Shown here piece after piece: positions 25,551 through 32,651 of a stretch of 64,000 nucleotides of DNA. The position numbers and the translations under genes are program-made. This stretch comes from Marinimicrobium sp. C6131. Lineage in GTDB: Bacteria > Pseudomonadota > Gammaproteobacteria > Pseudomonadales > Cellvibrionaceae. The number at the start of each line of letters is the position of its first letter. Position 1 is the stretch's first letter. The notes beneath the pieces are model-generated. The model was not told the DNA's origin, did no database searches, and saw nothing but the letters and a program-made list of their open reading frames with translations. The stretch lies in the NCBI RefSeq assembly GCF_026153455.1, contig NZ_CP110629.1, positions 3,658,001 to 3,722,000 on the forward strand, given 5' to 3'.

Positions 25551-26761
25551 TGGCGTTACACGAGCCCGCTGTACACACCCGACGGTCGGGGATGAGTCAG
25601 GAATTCTATTCGGAGCTGCTGTGTATCGCCGACTGGTGGCTGGCATATGCCCAGGATCCCGAGCGTGACGGATTCTACGGTGAGGTCGGTGTCGATAATG
25701 TGCCGGTGAGGGAAGCTGACAAGGGAATCGTGCTGAACACACGTATCCTGTGGTTTTTCAGCGAACTGGCTCAAGCGGTGGATGACCCCCGCTATCGCGC
25801 GGCCGCCGAGCGCGGTTACCGGTATCTTCTGACCCATTTTCTGGATGAGGCACAGGGCGGCTTTTTCTGGACGCTGGATGCGTCCGGTCGACCCAAGGAT
25901 ACAAAAAAGCAGGTGTACGCCCAGGCCTTTGCGATCTATGCATTGGTTGCTTACTACCAACTGACCGGGGAGCCTCGGGCTTTGCAGGAAGCCCGGAGCA
26001 CCTTTGAGTTACTGGAGCGTCATACCGTCGATGGTACGAGGGGCGGTTACCTGGAAGCGTTCAACCGGGGGTGGGGCGTTCTGGATGATGTTCGCCTGAG
26101 TGACAAGGACCTGAACTTCCCGAAAACCATGAACACCCACCTGCATGTGGTGGAGGCGTACACCACCCTGTATCAGGTGGATGCCCGCGCTTCGGTCGCC
26201 GACGCGCTGCGTTACGCGATTGACTGTTTTGATCGACACATCATCAACAAAGACAATTTTCACCTGCGCATGTTCATGGATCACAACTGGGAAGATCACT
26301 CGCCCGGTTATACCTATGGACACGACATTGAGTGCAGTTGGCTGTTGGCAAAAGCCACCGAGTCGCTCAATGAGCGGGCCGTCAGTGAGCGTTTACAGTC
26401 GAGTATTCTGGGAATTGCCGAGGTATGCCTGCGCGAAGCCATGGGTGAGCACGGCGAAATGTACGACGGTTTTGAGTTTGCGACTCAGGCCTTCAATCAC
26501 GAACGGGTCTGGTGGGTGCAGGCCGAAGCCATGGTGGGTTACTACAAAGCCTATACCCTGTCCGGCAACAAGCGTTTCGTCGCGGCGGCTGAGCGACTCT
26601 GGTCGTTTATCAAACGCCATCACCGCGCCGACAACGGCGAATGGCTGTGGTTGTCGACCCTGGATGATCAGAATCACGCGCCTTCGTACAAGCTCGGCCC
26701 CTGGAAGGGGCCTTACCATAATGGTCGGGCCATGTTGGAAATGCTGCGTCTGCTCAAATGA
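25550..26761 (+). CDS. Cellobiose/mannobiose 2-epimerase
   Basis: A 403-residue AGE-superfamily enzyme that epimerises the reducing-end sugar of beta-1,4-disaccharides, here Man-Man to Man-Glc for the GH130 phosphorylase. Family signatures include GIVLNTRILWFFSELA, KQVYAQAFAIYALVAYY, DLNFPKTMNTHLHVVEAYT, the paired His in YGHDIECSWLLAKA and WWVQAEAMVGYY, and the closing APSYKLGPWKGPYHNGRAM. The start overlaps the GH130 stop; a Met at 25592 is an alternative. With the isomerase at 18027 this gives full conversion of mannobiose to central metabolites, apart from a phosphomannomutase elsewhere. Confidence 0.93.
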   Translation: MALHEPAVHTRRSGMSQEFYSELLCIADWWLAYAQDPERDGFYGEVGVDNVPVREADKGIVLNTRILWFFSELAQAVDDPRYRAAAERGYRYLLTHFLDEAQGGFFWTLDASGRPKDTKKQVYAQAFAIYALVAYYQLTGEPRALQEARSTFELLERHTVDGTRGGYLEAFNRGWGVLDDVRLSDKDLNFPKTMNTHLHVVEAYTTLYQVDARASVADALRYAIDCFDRHIINKDNFHLRMFMDHNWEDHSPGYTYGHDIECSWLLAKATESLNERAVSERLQSSILGIAEVCLREAMGEHGEMYDGFEFATQAFNHERVWWVQAEAMVGYYKAYTLSGNKRFVAAAERLWSFIKRHHRADNGEWLWLSTLDDQNHAPSYKLGPWKGPYHNGRAMLEMLRLLK

Positions 26762-26775
26762 AGCACTCCGGTTTG

Positions 26776-26807
26776 TATTGTCGGATTACGCTTTGCCAAT
26801 CCGACCT
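26776..26807. repeat. REP-like palindrome at the left end of the IS element
   Basis: GTCGGATT, ten bases, AATCCGAC, then CT. On the other strand this reads GGTCGGATTGGCAAAGCGTA ATCCGAC, a variant of the repeat found three times at 58.4 kb. The usual terminal AC of that repeat is missing: the IS110-type sequence begins there. It may also act as a terminator for the epimerase gene. Confidence 0.6.
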
Positions 26808-26820
26808 CTCATAACTCAGT

Positions 26821-27211
26821 CAAGTCCCTTTATTTAATCATTTTACCTGCCTGTTGGGCACACGAGTCTGCTGGCATTGCCTGAGTCGTTGACGCACATG
26901 CCGGTGGTACTCGTGTGTTTAGCCTGTGTGCCAGCTCGAAGGCCTCCCGGATGAACGTCCATGGGGTCAACCGAACCTCTCGCATCGGATGTCCGCCTGG
27001 CGGCATCAACTCAGTTACCTTGGGTATCGCGTTCCATGGATCATCCCGCGGGCTGCCTCTTGACTACTTAGGAGCCTCAAGACTGGGCTAGAGGTCGGAT
27101 CGAAGGTCAGCCCGAAGGAAGACTCGTTGCCAGCGTGTTACGGCTGGATTAACTCATTGCTCGCTCCTGTTGCTCGTCTCTGTTCGTCCTCATCGGTCGA
27201 CTCGGTGGTGC
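26821..27211 (-). ncRNA. Non-coding end of the IS element, candidate bridge RNA region
   Basis: 391 bp between the left inverted repeat and the end of the transposase gene, without any plausible ORF. In IS110-family elements the long non-coding end encodes a structured bridge RNA that specifies target and donor DNA; in the IS1111 group it lies downstream of the transposase, as here. Several short self-complementary stretches are visible, for instance around 27060-27120. The RNA itself is inferred from the family, not shown by the sequence. Confidence 0.35.
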
Positions 27212-28477
27212 TTATGCCACTTCGGCCCGGGGTGGCTCGGCAAAGAGCTTGGCCGGATCGAACCGCTTGCCTTGAGCCACATGCCACAGCGCCTTGGCCA
27301 GCTTGCGCATCAGCGCGATGATCAGTTTGCCCTTGGGGCCTCGGTGTCGGGCCAGCTTGGCGTCATACCAGGCTCTGGCCGGGCCTGATTGACGTATCAG
27401 GCGAAGGGCGGCGAAGTACAGGTAGTGGCGCACCACCCCGGGCCCTCGCTTGGTCAGCTTCAGCTGCCCTTTGTGTTTGCCGCTGGAGCGCTCTTTGAGG
27501 TTCAGCCCCGCCGCTTTCAGATAGCTGGCCGCACGCGGGTAGTCATTGGCCGAACCCAGGGCACAGTAAAGCACCACCGCGCTGTTATGGCCCAGTGCCT
27601 CGGCCATCCAGGCCAGCTCCCGGGTGTGCTCGACGTGCTCGGACAGCGCTCGCTCCAGCTCGCGGGACTGCGCCCGTGTGTCCAGCATCTCCTGGGCCAG
27701 GGCCCGGATGAGTTCGTGTTCGGTCTCGACCACCGGCACGCCCAAGGTCGTGGCGGCACTGCGCAGCAGGCCTTCGCGCTTGGACGTCTTAAGCATGTGC
27801 CCACCGACTCGGCGCAGCAGTCGGTCCGCCTGCTCCGGCTGTGCCGTCACCCGAACCGGGTCGCCGTACTCGGCCAGCAGGTGCAGCAAGCTGGCGCTCT
27901 GCAATGTCAGCCAGCACAGCGCCTCCGGCCAGTGCCGGGCCAACAACGCTTCGAGCCGATTCAGTGCCCGCTGGTGGCGCTCCTGTACCTGCTCCAGCCG
28001 ATTCAGTAAGGCTCGCAGAGCTCGACGCGCTTCACTCGGCTCGCGCCAGCGCTGACTGATGCCATCCAGGTGCAGCCGGCCGATCAGGTAAGCCGCCTTG
28101 GCGTCGTGCAGGCTCGGGACCCCGTCATACACTTCAGCGGCGTCGTGCACCCGCTTGGGGCTGACCCGGTAGATTTCGGCACCCAGAGCTCTCAACTGGT
28201 AGCGCAAGGCGTCGCCATAGGTACCGGTCGGCTCCATGACCGCCTCCAGGCGCTGAGCCTTGAGGTTCGCCAGTTCCCGCAGCAGGGCCGGGCTCTGTTG
28301 CGGATGCTCCCAGCGGATGGTCTTCAGAACCGTCCGGTCCGGCTTCATCAGCGCCACGTAGAAGTCCTTCTTGGCCACATCAATCGCCAGAATCAACCGC
28401 TCGCCCGCCGTCTGCTCACGCAGTTGATCCCAGTTCACCTTCTGGAAATTTTGGGCACGATAGTTATACTTGCGCAT
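27212..28477 (-). CDS. IS110 family (IS1111-type) transposase
   Basis: A 421-residue DEDD recombinase. The N-terminal RuvC-like domain has LILAIDVAKKDFYVALM and LEAVMEPTGTYGDALRYQL (first Asp and Glu), then KRVHDAAEVYDGVPSLHDAK with the later Asp residues. The C-terminal Transposase_20 domain has YLKAAGLNLKERSSGKHKGQ and LTKRGPGVVRHYLYFAALRL with the conserved Ser nucleophile region. The frame is intact. The ATG at 28477 is preceded by GGAGGTG. A long plus-strand ORF over it is a shadow. Confidence 0.93.
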   Translation of the reverse strand: MRKYNYRAQNFQKVNWDQLREQTAGERLILAIDVAKKDFYVALMKPDRTVLKTIRWEHPQQSPALLRELANLKAQRLEAVMEPTGTYGDALRYQLRALGAEIYRVSPKRVHDAAEVYDGVPSLHDAKAAYLIGRLHLDGISQRWREPSEARRALRALLNRLEQVQERHQRALNRLEALLARHWPEALCWLTLQSASLLHLLAEYGDPVRVTAQPEQADRLLRRVGGHMLKTSKREGLLRSAATTLGVPVVETEHELIRALAQEMLDTRAQSRELERALSEHVEHTRELAWMAEALGHNSAVVLYCALGSANDYPRAASYLKAAGLNLKERSSGKHKGQLKLTKRGPGVVRHYLYFAALRLIRQSGPARAWYDAKLARHRGPKGKLIIALMRKLAKALWHVAQGKRFDPAKLFAEPPRAEVA

Positions 28478-28576
28478 AAGGGGACACCTCCAATGCTCTC
28501 GGTTCTTCGCACCTTGCTGTTACAGCAAGTTACCGAGTTATGAGGGTCCCCTTTCTTTTTTCTACCTTATAACTGA

Positions 28577-30301
28577 CTACGGCCGCCACAGCTGCCAGGC
28601 CAGGACCAGGGCGATGGCCCATCCGCTGATGGCCAACACCGGCCACACCCATTCGGGTCGACGTTGTAATAAGGGTAGCCCCGCGTCCTGCTCCCACTTC
28701 GGGTTGGGCCGCTGCAGATCCTGCCACCATTCAGACAGCGCGTCGTAGCGTTGCTGTGGGTGCAGGCTCAGGGCTTTCTCCAGTGCCTTGTCCAACCAGT
28801 AGGGCACCATCGGGTTGTGTCGGCGGGCGGGCAGATAATGTAACTTCTGCAGTTGGCGTTCGTTCAGGGCCTTGCCGTAAGCCTCTCCATAGGGCTTGTG
28901 ACCCGTCAGCATTTCGTAGAGCAACACGGCCAGAGAGAACTGGTCGGAATGCGGCCCGGTCTGTCCGCCGTATCGGTATTCCGGAGCCGAGTAGTCCATT
29001 GTTCCCAGAATCTGGTCTCGGGTAAAGGGCGCGTCCAGTTCATCGACGCTGGCGACCCAACAGGAACCGAAGTCCACGATCACCGGCCCCTTTGGCCCCA
29101 TCACAATATTGTCGGGCTTGATGTCCTGATGCAGGGTTTCCTTGCGATGAAAGGCGCGAATACCCTTGATCAACTGCCCGGTAATATCCACTGCGTCATT
29201 GATGGACAGGGGGCCGCGTTCGGTCATCAATTGCCCGAGCGTCGGCCCGGGTATGTACTCGGTCAGATAGTACAGGCACGAACGGGGCTGGGGACCGGCT
29301 ATCACCTTGGCGACCTGAGGGCTCTGAATCCGTGCGCCTATCCAGGCTTCCATCACAAACCGTTCGAGGTACGCCGGGTCGTCGCTGTATAAAACCGAGG
29401 GGGTTTTCATGATCATCGTTCGTCCGGCGTCGTCCCGCACCCGGTAGACCTGACTCCGGTTGGACTCGTGCAGTGGTTTTTCCACTCGCAATCCATCCAG
29501 GGTCTGCCCTGCGTCGAGTAATGGCGGAAAAGGCAGTCGCGCCAGCACGTCCATGGCGTCGTCCTGATTGGCGTGCCCCAGTTGACGCACGACCGCCACC
29601 TGTATGCTCAGGTTGTCGTCACTGCCATTGTCCAGTGCGGCTTTGCAGGCTTTTTCGACCAGTTGTTGTGGGTGATCGCAGTGGGTTTTGATCAATACCC
29701 GCAGCCGGTCGTTGGGCAGGTGATCGTGAATGCCGTCGCTGGTCAGTATGAAGACATCACCGACGCGCACTTCCAGCGTGTGAAAGTCCACGTCGACACT
29801 GACATCGGCGCCCAGGGCACGGCTCAGGTAGGTGTCGTGCCGGTTGAGGGTCTGGCAGTGGTCCCGGGTGAGCTGTTCGAGCTGGCCGCTGCGCCAGAGG
29901 TAAATGCGTGTGTCGCCGACGTGGAAGAGGTAGGCGTTGGTGCCTTTGAGGATGACGGTGCTGAAGGTGGTGAGCAGCCCTTCGCCGCGCACGCTGTTGC
30001 GACTGAGGCCCCAGAGGCTGCGGTTGAGCGATTGCAGTACCCGCTGGCCGGATTGTCGGGTGCTCCAGGTGTCGGGGGTGGCGTAGTAGTCGGTGAGAAA
30101 TCCGGTGATGGCGGTCTGGCTGGCTTCACGCGCGGCGGCGCTGGAGCTGACACCATCGGCGATGGCGATGGCGATGCCTTTGTGGGTAAGCGCTGCGCCA
30201 TCGGGCAATTGCGCCCCAATGGTATCCTGATTTTCGCCTTTGCGCCCGCCGTCACTATATTGGGCAAAGTCGATGGTTATTTTCGATTTTATATGGTCCA
30301 T
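28577..30301 (-). CDS. Fused PP2C phosphatase and Ser/Thr protein kinase, membrane-anchored
   Basis: A 574-residue signalling protein. Residues 1-235 are a PP2C-type phosphatase (GIAIAIADGVSSSAAARE, LFHVGDTRIYLWRSG, FILTSDGIHDHL, DNLSIQVAVV). Residues 270-535 are a Hanks-type kinase (HQDIKPDNIVMGPKGPVIVD with FGS in place of DFG-G, DYSAPEYRYGG for the APE region). A single C-terminal helix (VWPVLAISGWAIALVLAWQL) anchors it. This two-domain protein is known beside nitrate transporter and nirB genes in pseudomonads and relatives; its target is not established. The ATG at 30301 is used because upstream frame lies in repeat DNA. Confidence 0.88.
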   Translation of the reverse strand: MDHIKSKITIDFAQYSDGGRKGENQDTIGAQLPDGAALTHKGIAIAIADGVSSSAAAREASQTAITGFLTDYYATPDTWSTRQSGQRVLQSLNRSLWGLSRNSVRGEGLLTTFSTVILKGTNAYLFHVGDTRIYLWRSGQLEQLTRDHCQTLNRHDTYLSRALGADVSVDVDFHTLEVRVGDVFILTSDGIHDHLPNDRLRVLIKTHCDHPQQLVEKACKAALDNGSDDNLSIQVAVVRQLGHANQDDAMDVLARLPFPPLLDAGQTLDGLRVEKPLHESNRSQVYRVRDDAGRTMIMKTPSVLYSDDPAYLERFVMEAWIGARIQSPQVAKVIAGPQPRSCLYYLTEYIPGPTLGQLMTERGPLSINDAVDITGQLIKGIRAFHRKETLHQDIKPDNIVMGPKGPVIVDFGSCWVASVDELDAPFTRDQILGTMDYSAPEYRYGGQTGPHSDQFSLAVLLYEMLTGHKPYGEAYGKALNERQLQKLHYLPARRHNPMVPYWLDKALEKALSLHPQQRYDALSEWWQDLQRPNPKWEQDAGLPLLQRRPEWVWPVLAISGWAIALVLAWQLWRP

Positions 30302-30334
30302 AAATTCTAGGGTGGTAGCTGGAAAGTACGGACA

Positions 30335-30482
30335 CTCGTGGGGTATACCGTTTGTAGACCCGCCGTGAACCCATCCATGGGGGCTTCTCGTCGGCTCCCT
30401 GTCTCGGCTTTGGCTCCTGCGTCGCTCTAACACCTACATCCATGTAGGCGTCCGAGAGTCTACAAACGGTATACCCCACGAG
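30335..30482. repeat. Long palindromic element, copy A
   Basis: Two perfect 25-bp inverted arms (30335-30359 and 30458-30482; arm contains GGGGTATACCGTTTGTAGAC) enclose a 98-bp interior. The interior begins CCGCCGTGAA, holds CTTCTCGTCGGCTCCCTG and ends TCCGAGA, all shared with copy B at 30548. It carries an extra 47 bp after CTCCCTG that contains its own small hairpin, CCTACATCCATGTAGG. It has no ORF. It lies between the kinase and the nitrate transporter genes. Confidence 0.85.
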
Positions 30483-30547
30483 CGCCCTCCGTGCCATCTA
30501 TTTGGCTTTTTTAGAGTGGATCATCGGTGCCTATTCGCTGGCATTGA

Positions 30548-30658
30548 GGGTCGGGACAGGGTGAGGCCTTTGGAGACTCTCGGAGGCAGGGAGCCGACGA
30601 GAAGCCTACAGGGATGTATTCACGGCGGGTCTCCAAAGGCCTCACCCTGTCCCGACCC
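30548..30658. repeat. Long palindromic element, copy B (opposite orientation)
   Basis: Two perfect 30-bp inverted arms (30548-30577 and 30629-30658; the arm contains GACAGGGTGAGGCCTTTGGA) enclose a 51-bp interior. Read on the minus strand, the interior starts CCGCCGTGAA, includes CTTCTCGTCGGCTCCCTG and ends CCGAGA, as in copy A. The arms have almost nothing in common with those of copy A beyond the inner GAC. So the core is conserved while the arms vary, yet each pair of arms matches exactly. Confidence 0.85.
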
Positions 30659-30688
30659 GGACTTCCTACAACCTAATAAGCCCAAGCA

Positions 30689-32164
30689 TCAAGTCAGCTC
30701 AATCTTCTGCAAAGTACCATCGGCCATCATCTCGCTCATATGGCCTTTGGGTTCGGCCAGCATCTGGACGAGGAAAAAGGTCGCTACGGCCGAGGCGCCG
30801 ATCACCAGAAAGAATGTACTCGCATCCATGAAACTATAGGCCGTCAGATAAGTGACCGCACCCACGTTTCCGTAAGCGCCGGCCATGCCTGCAATCTGAC
30901 CGGTCATGCGACGCTTCACCAGCGGCACCATGGCAAACACCGCGCCCTCACCCGCCTGGACGAAGAAAGAACAGCACATTACCGCCACGACCGCCAGCCA
31001 CACCGGCCAGCCGCCGGTCACTTGCGAGAGAATGAAATAGCCCACCGCCAGACCGCCGATAAAAATCGACATGCTGCGCCGGCGCCCGAAGTTATCGCTG
31101 ATCCAGCCGCCGCCCGGACGGGCCACCAGGTTCATGAAAGCGAAGGCGCCACCGAGCATGCCGGCTTCGGCCAGGCTCAGTTGAGTGAAGGTTTCCAGAA
31201 AGAAGGCCGGCAGCATGGAGACCACCGCCAGCTCGGAGCCGAAGGTCACGAAGTAGGCCCAGCTCAATACCGCCACCTGCTTGAATTCGTATTTGTCATG
31301 CTCCGGCACACCATGCTTGAGCATATCCTTGTTCACCCGATAAATCTGGCTGAACTGAAACGCGAACAGGCAGAGGAGCACCAGGTACATCAGGTAGACC
31401 GAGCTCTGGGTGAGCAGGCTGATGTTGGACGGGCCCAGGCGCCAGGCCAGTACGGCGAGGATCGCGTACATCGGCACGTTCATTGCGATGTACAGCCAGA
31501 AGTCCCGCTTGCAGGACACTTCCAGGCCGCCGGATTTTTTGGGTTTGAAATAGGTGGAGCCTTTCGGGGTGTTACGGGCTCGCCAGTAGAAAACCGCGGC
31601 GTAGGCAATGGCGATGAGACCGGTGCAGGCAATGGCGGCGCGCCAGCCGCCGACGCTGCCGAATACGACCACCGCCAGGGTGGGCAGGGTAAAGGCCGCG
31701 GCGGCGGAGCCGAAGTTGCCCCAGCCACCATAGATACCTTCCGCCAGGCCGACCTGCCGGGCGGGGAACCATTCACCGACCATTCGGATGCCGATGACGA
31801 AGCCGGCGCCCACAAAGCCCAGCAGAAATCGGGTCAGGGCAAGTTGCTCGAAGGATTGTGAGGCGGCGAAGGCCAGACACAGTAACCCTGAAAAGGCGAG
31901 CAGACCGGAGAACACATTCCGGGGACCGAACTTGTCCACCAGGATACCGATCACGATGCGTGCGGGAATGGTCAGTGCCACGTTGAGAATCAATAGCGCT
32001 TTCCACTGGGCGCCGCTCATGTTGAGCGTTTCGGTGATCAACGGTTTTAACGGGGCATGGCTGAACCACACCACGAACGAGAGGAAAAAGGCGAACCAGG
32101 TCAGGTGCAGGACCCGAATGGACGGCTGGGAAAAATCCAGCGGATTCAGTTTGTTCAGGCTCAT
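30689..32164 (-). CDS. Nitrate/nitrite transporter, NarK/NasA type (MFS)
   Basis: A 491-residue, 12-helix MFS protein of the nitrate/nitrite porter family. The two nitrate signatures are GWGNFGSAAAAFTLP and GNVGAVTYLTAYSF (G-rich helices 5 and 11), and the substrate Arg residues are in IPARIVIGILVDKFGPR and NLVARPGGGWISDNFGRR. It probably imports nitrate for assimilation: it has a sigma-54 promoter (typical of nitrogen control) and is followed by the kinase-phosphatase gene that accompanies nasA in other bacteria. The reductase genes nirBD and nasA that normally complete this cluster are not in the window. Confidence 0.92.
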   Translation of the reverse strand: MSLNKLNPLDFSQPSIRVLHLTWFAFFLSFVVWFSHAPLKPLITETLNMSGAQWKALLILNVALTIPARIVIGILVDKFGPRNVFSGLLAFSGLLCLAFAASQSFEQLALTRFLLGFVGAGFVIGIRMVGEWFPARQVGLAEGIYGGWGNFGSAAAAFTLPTLAVVVFGSVGGWRAAIACTGLIAIAYAAVFYWRARNTPKGSTYFKPKKSGGLEVSCKRDFWLYIAMNVPMYAILAVLAWRLGPSNISLLTQSSVYLMYLVLLCLFAFQFSQIYRVNKDMLKHGVPEHDKYEFKQVAVLSWAYFVTFGSELAVVSMLPAFFLETFTQLSLAEAGMLGGAFAFMNLVARPGGGWISDNFGRRRSMSIFIGGLAVGYFILSQVTGGWPVWLAVVAVMCCSFFVQAGEGAVFAMVPLVKRRMTGQIAGMAGAYGNVGAVTYLTAYSFMDASTFFLVIGASAVATFFLVQMLAEPKGHMSEMMADGTLQKIELT

Positions 32165-32316
32165 AGGGCATCAATCCAGAATAGTGGGCCGGGAATTCTG
32201 TGCGGTGCTCCGATACGAATGAACCGCATTGGGGCACGCTTCGCGCTGCTCAGTGGTCCTCTGTTGTGCCCGGGACTCAAGGGCTGACAAAAAGCCGGCA
32301 GCGCGACTGGGTCTGG

Positions 32317-32336
32317 AATTGCAATGCCTGTGCCAA
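32317..32336 (-). promoter_or_regulatory. Sigma-54 promoter of the nitrate transporter gene
   Basis: On the minus strand, TTGGCACAGGCATTGCAATT fits the sigma-54 consensus exactly (TGGCAC, five bases, TTGCA), with GG at -24 and GC at -12. The predicted start near 32309 is about 145 bp before the narK-type ORF. A TGCACC half-site on the same strand at about 32453-32458 may be an NtrC contact; the second half is poor. Confidence 0.75.
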
Positions 32337-32601
32337 ACAAAAAACTTTTTTAACATACTGTTTTTAAAGCCATTTTCAATTTGGCGTTCGATGGGCGAGT
32401 CGCCTTGTTCATGGATTGTCGCGCTTTTGGAGTGCGGGGCCGGCTCAGGATGGTGCACTTTCAGCCGGTATGGTCGGGGCGTCAGGGAGAGTGGACCAAA
32501 GGAAAGCGAGTTAAAGATGGCGCATAAATCTTCTGCACTGTGGAGTGACTCAAAAAGGGGCATTGCGGAAGGAGACGAGAGGGGATTTCCATTTTTGTAG
32601 T

Positions 32602-32620
32602 TATGTTATACCATAACAAA
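32602..32620. promoter_or_regulatory. Zur-like box before the zinc receptor gene
   Basis: TATGTTATACCATAACAAA with the inner palindrome GTTATA-CC-ATAAC (32605-32617) closely resembles the gammaproteobacterial Zur consensus (TGTTATANTATAACA). It lies 35 bp before the ZnuD-like gene, where Zur would block its promoter when zinc is ample. The rest of the 490-bp divergent region shows only the narK promoter. Confidence 0.75.
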
Positions 32621-32651
32621 AGTAAATGAGATTCAGACCCCGGAGGTTGTT

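Larger units (their letters stand above)
26803..28548 (-). mobile_element. IS1111-like element of the IS110 family
   Basis: About 1.7 kb with one transposase gene. Subterminal inverted repeats are CTCATAACTCAGT at 26808-26820 and ACCGAGTTATGAG at 28532-28544 (12 of 13 bases match). Short subterminal repeats, rather than terminal ones, and a long non-coding stretch downstream of the transposase are features of the IS1111 group. The exact ends are not certain because IS110-family elements make no clear target duplication. It sits at the end of the mannobiose locus, inside or next to a REP-like repeat, the known preference of several IS1111 elements. Confidence 0.75.

Noticed and set aside
27389..28009. 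206-codon plus-strand ORF
   Set aside because: It lies wholly opposite the transposase gene, has no ribosome site and reads as a low-complexity GC-rich shadow.
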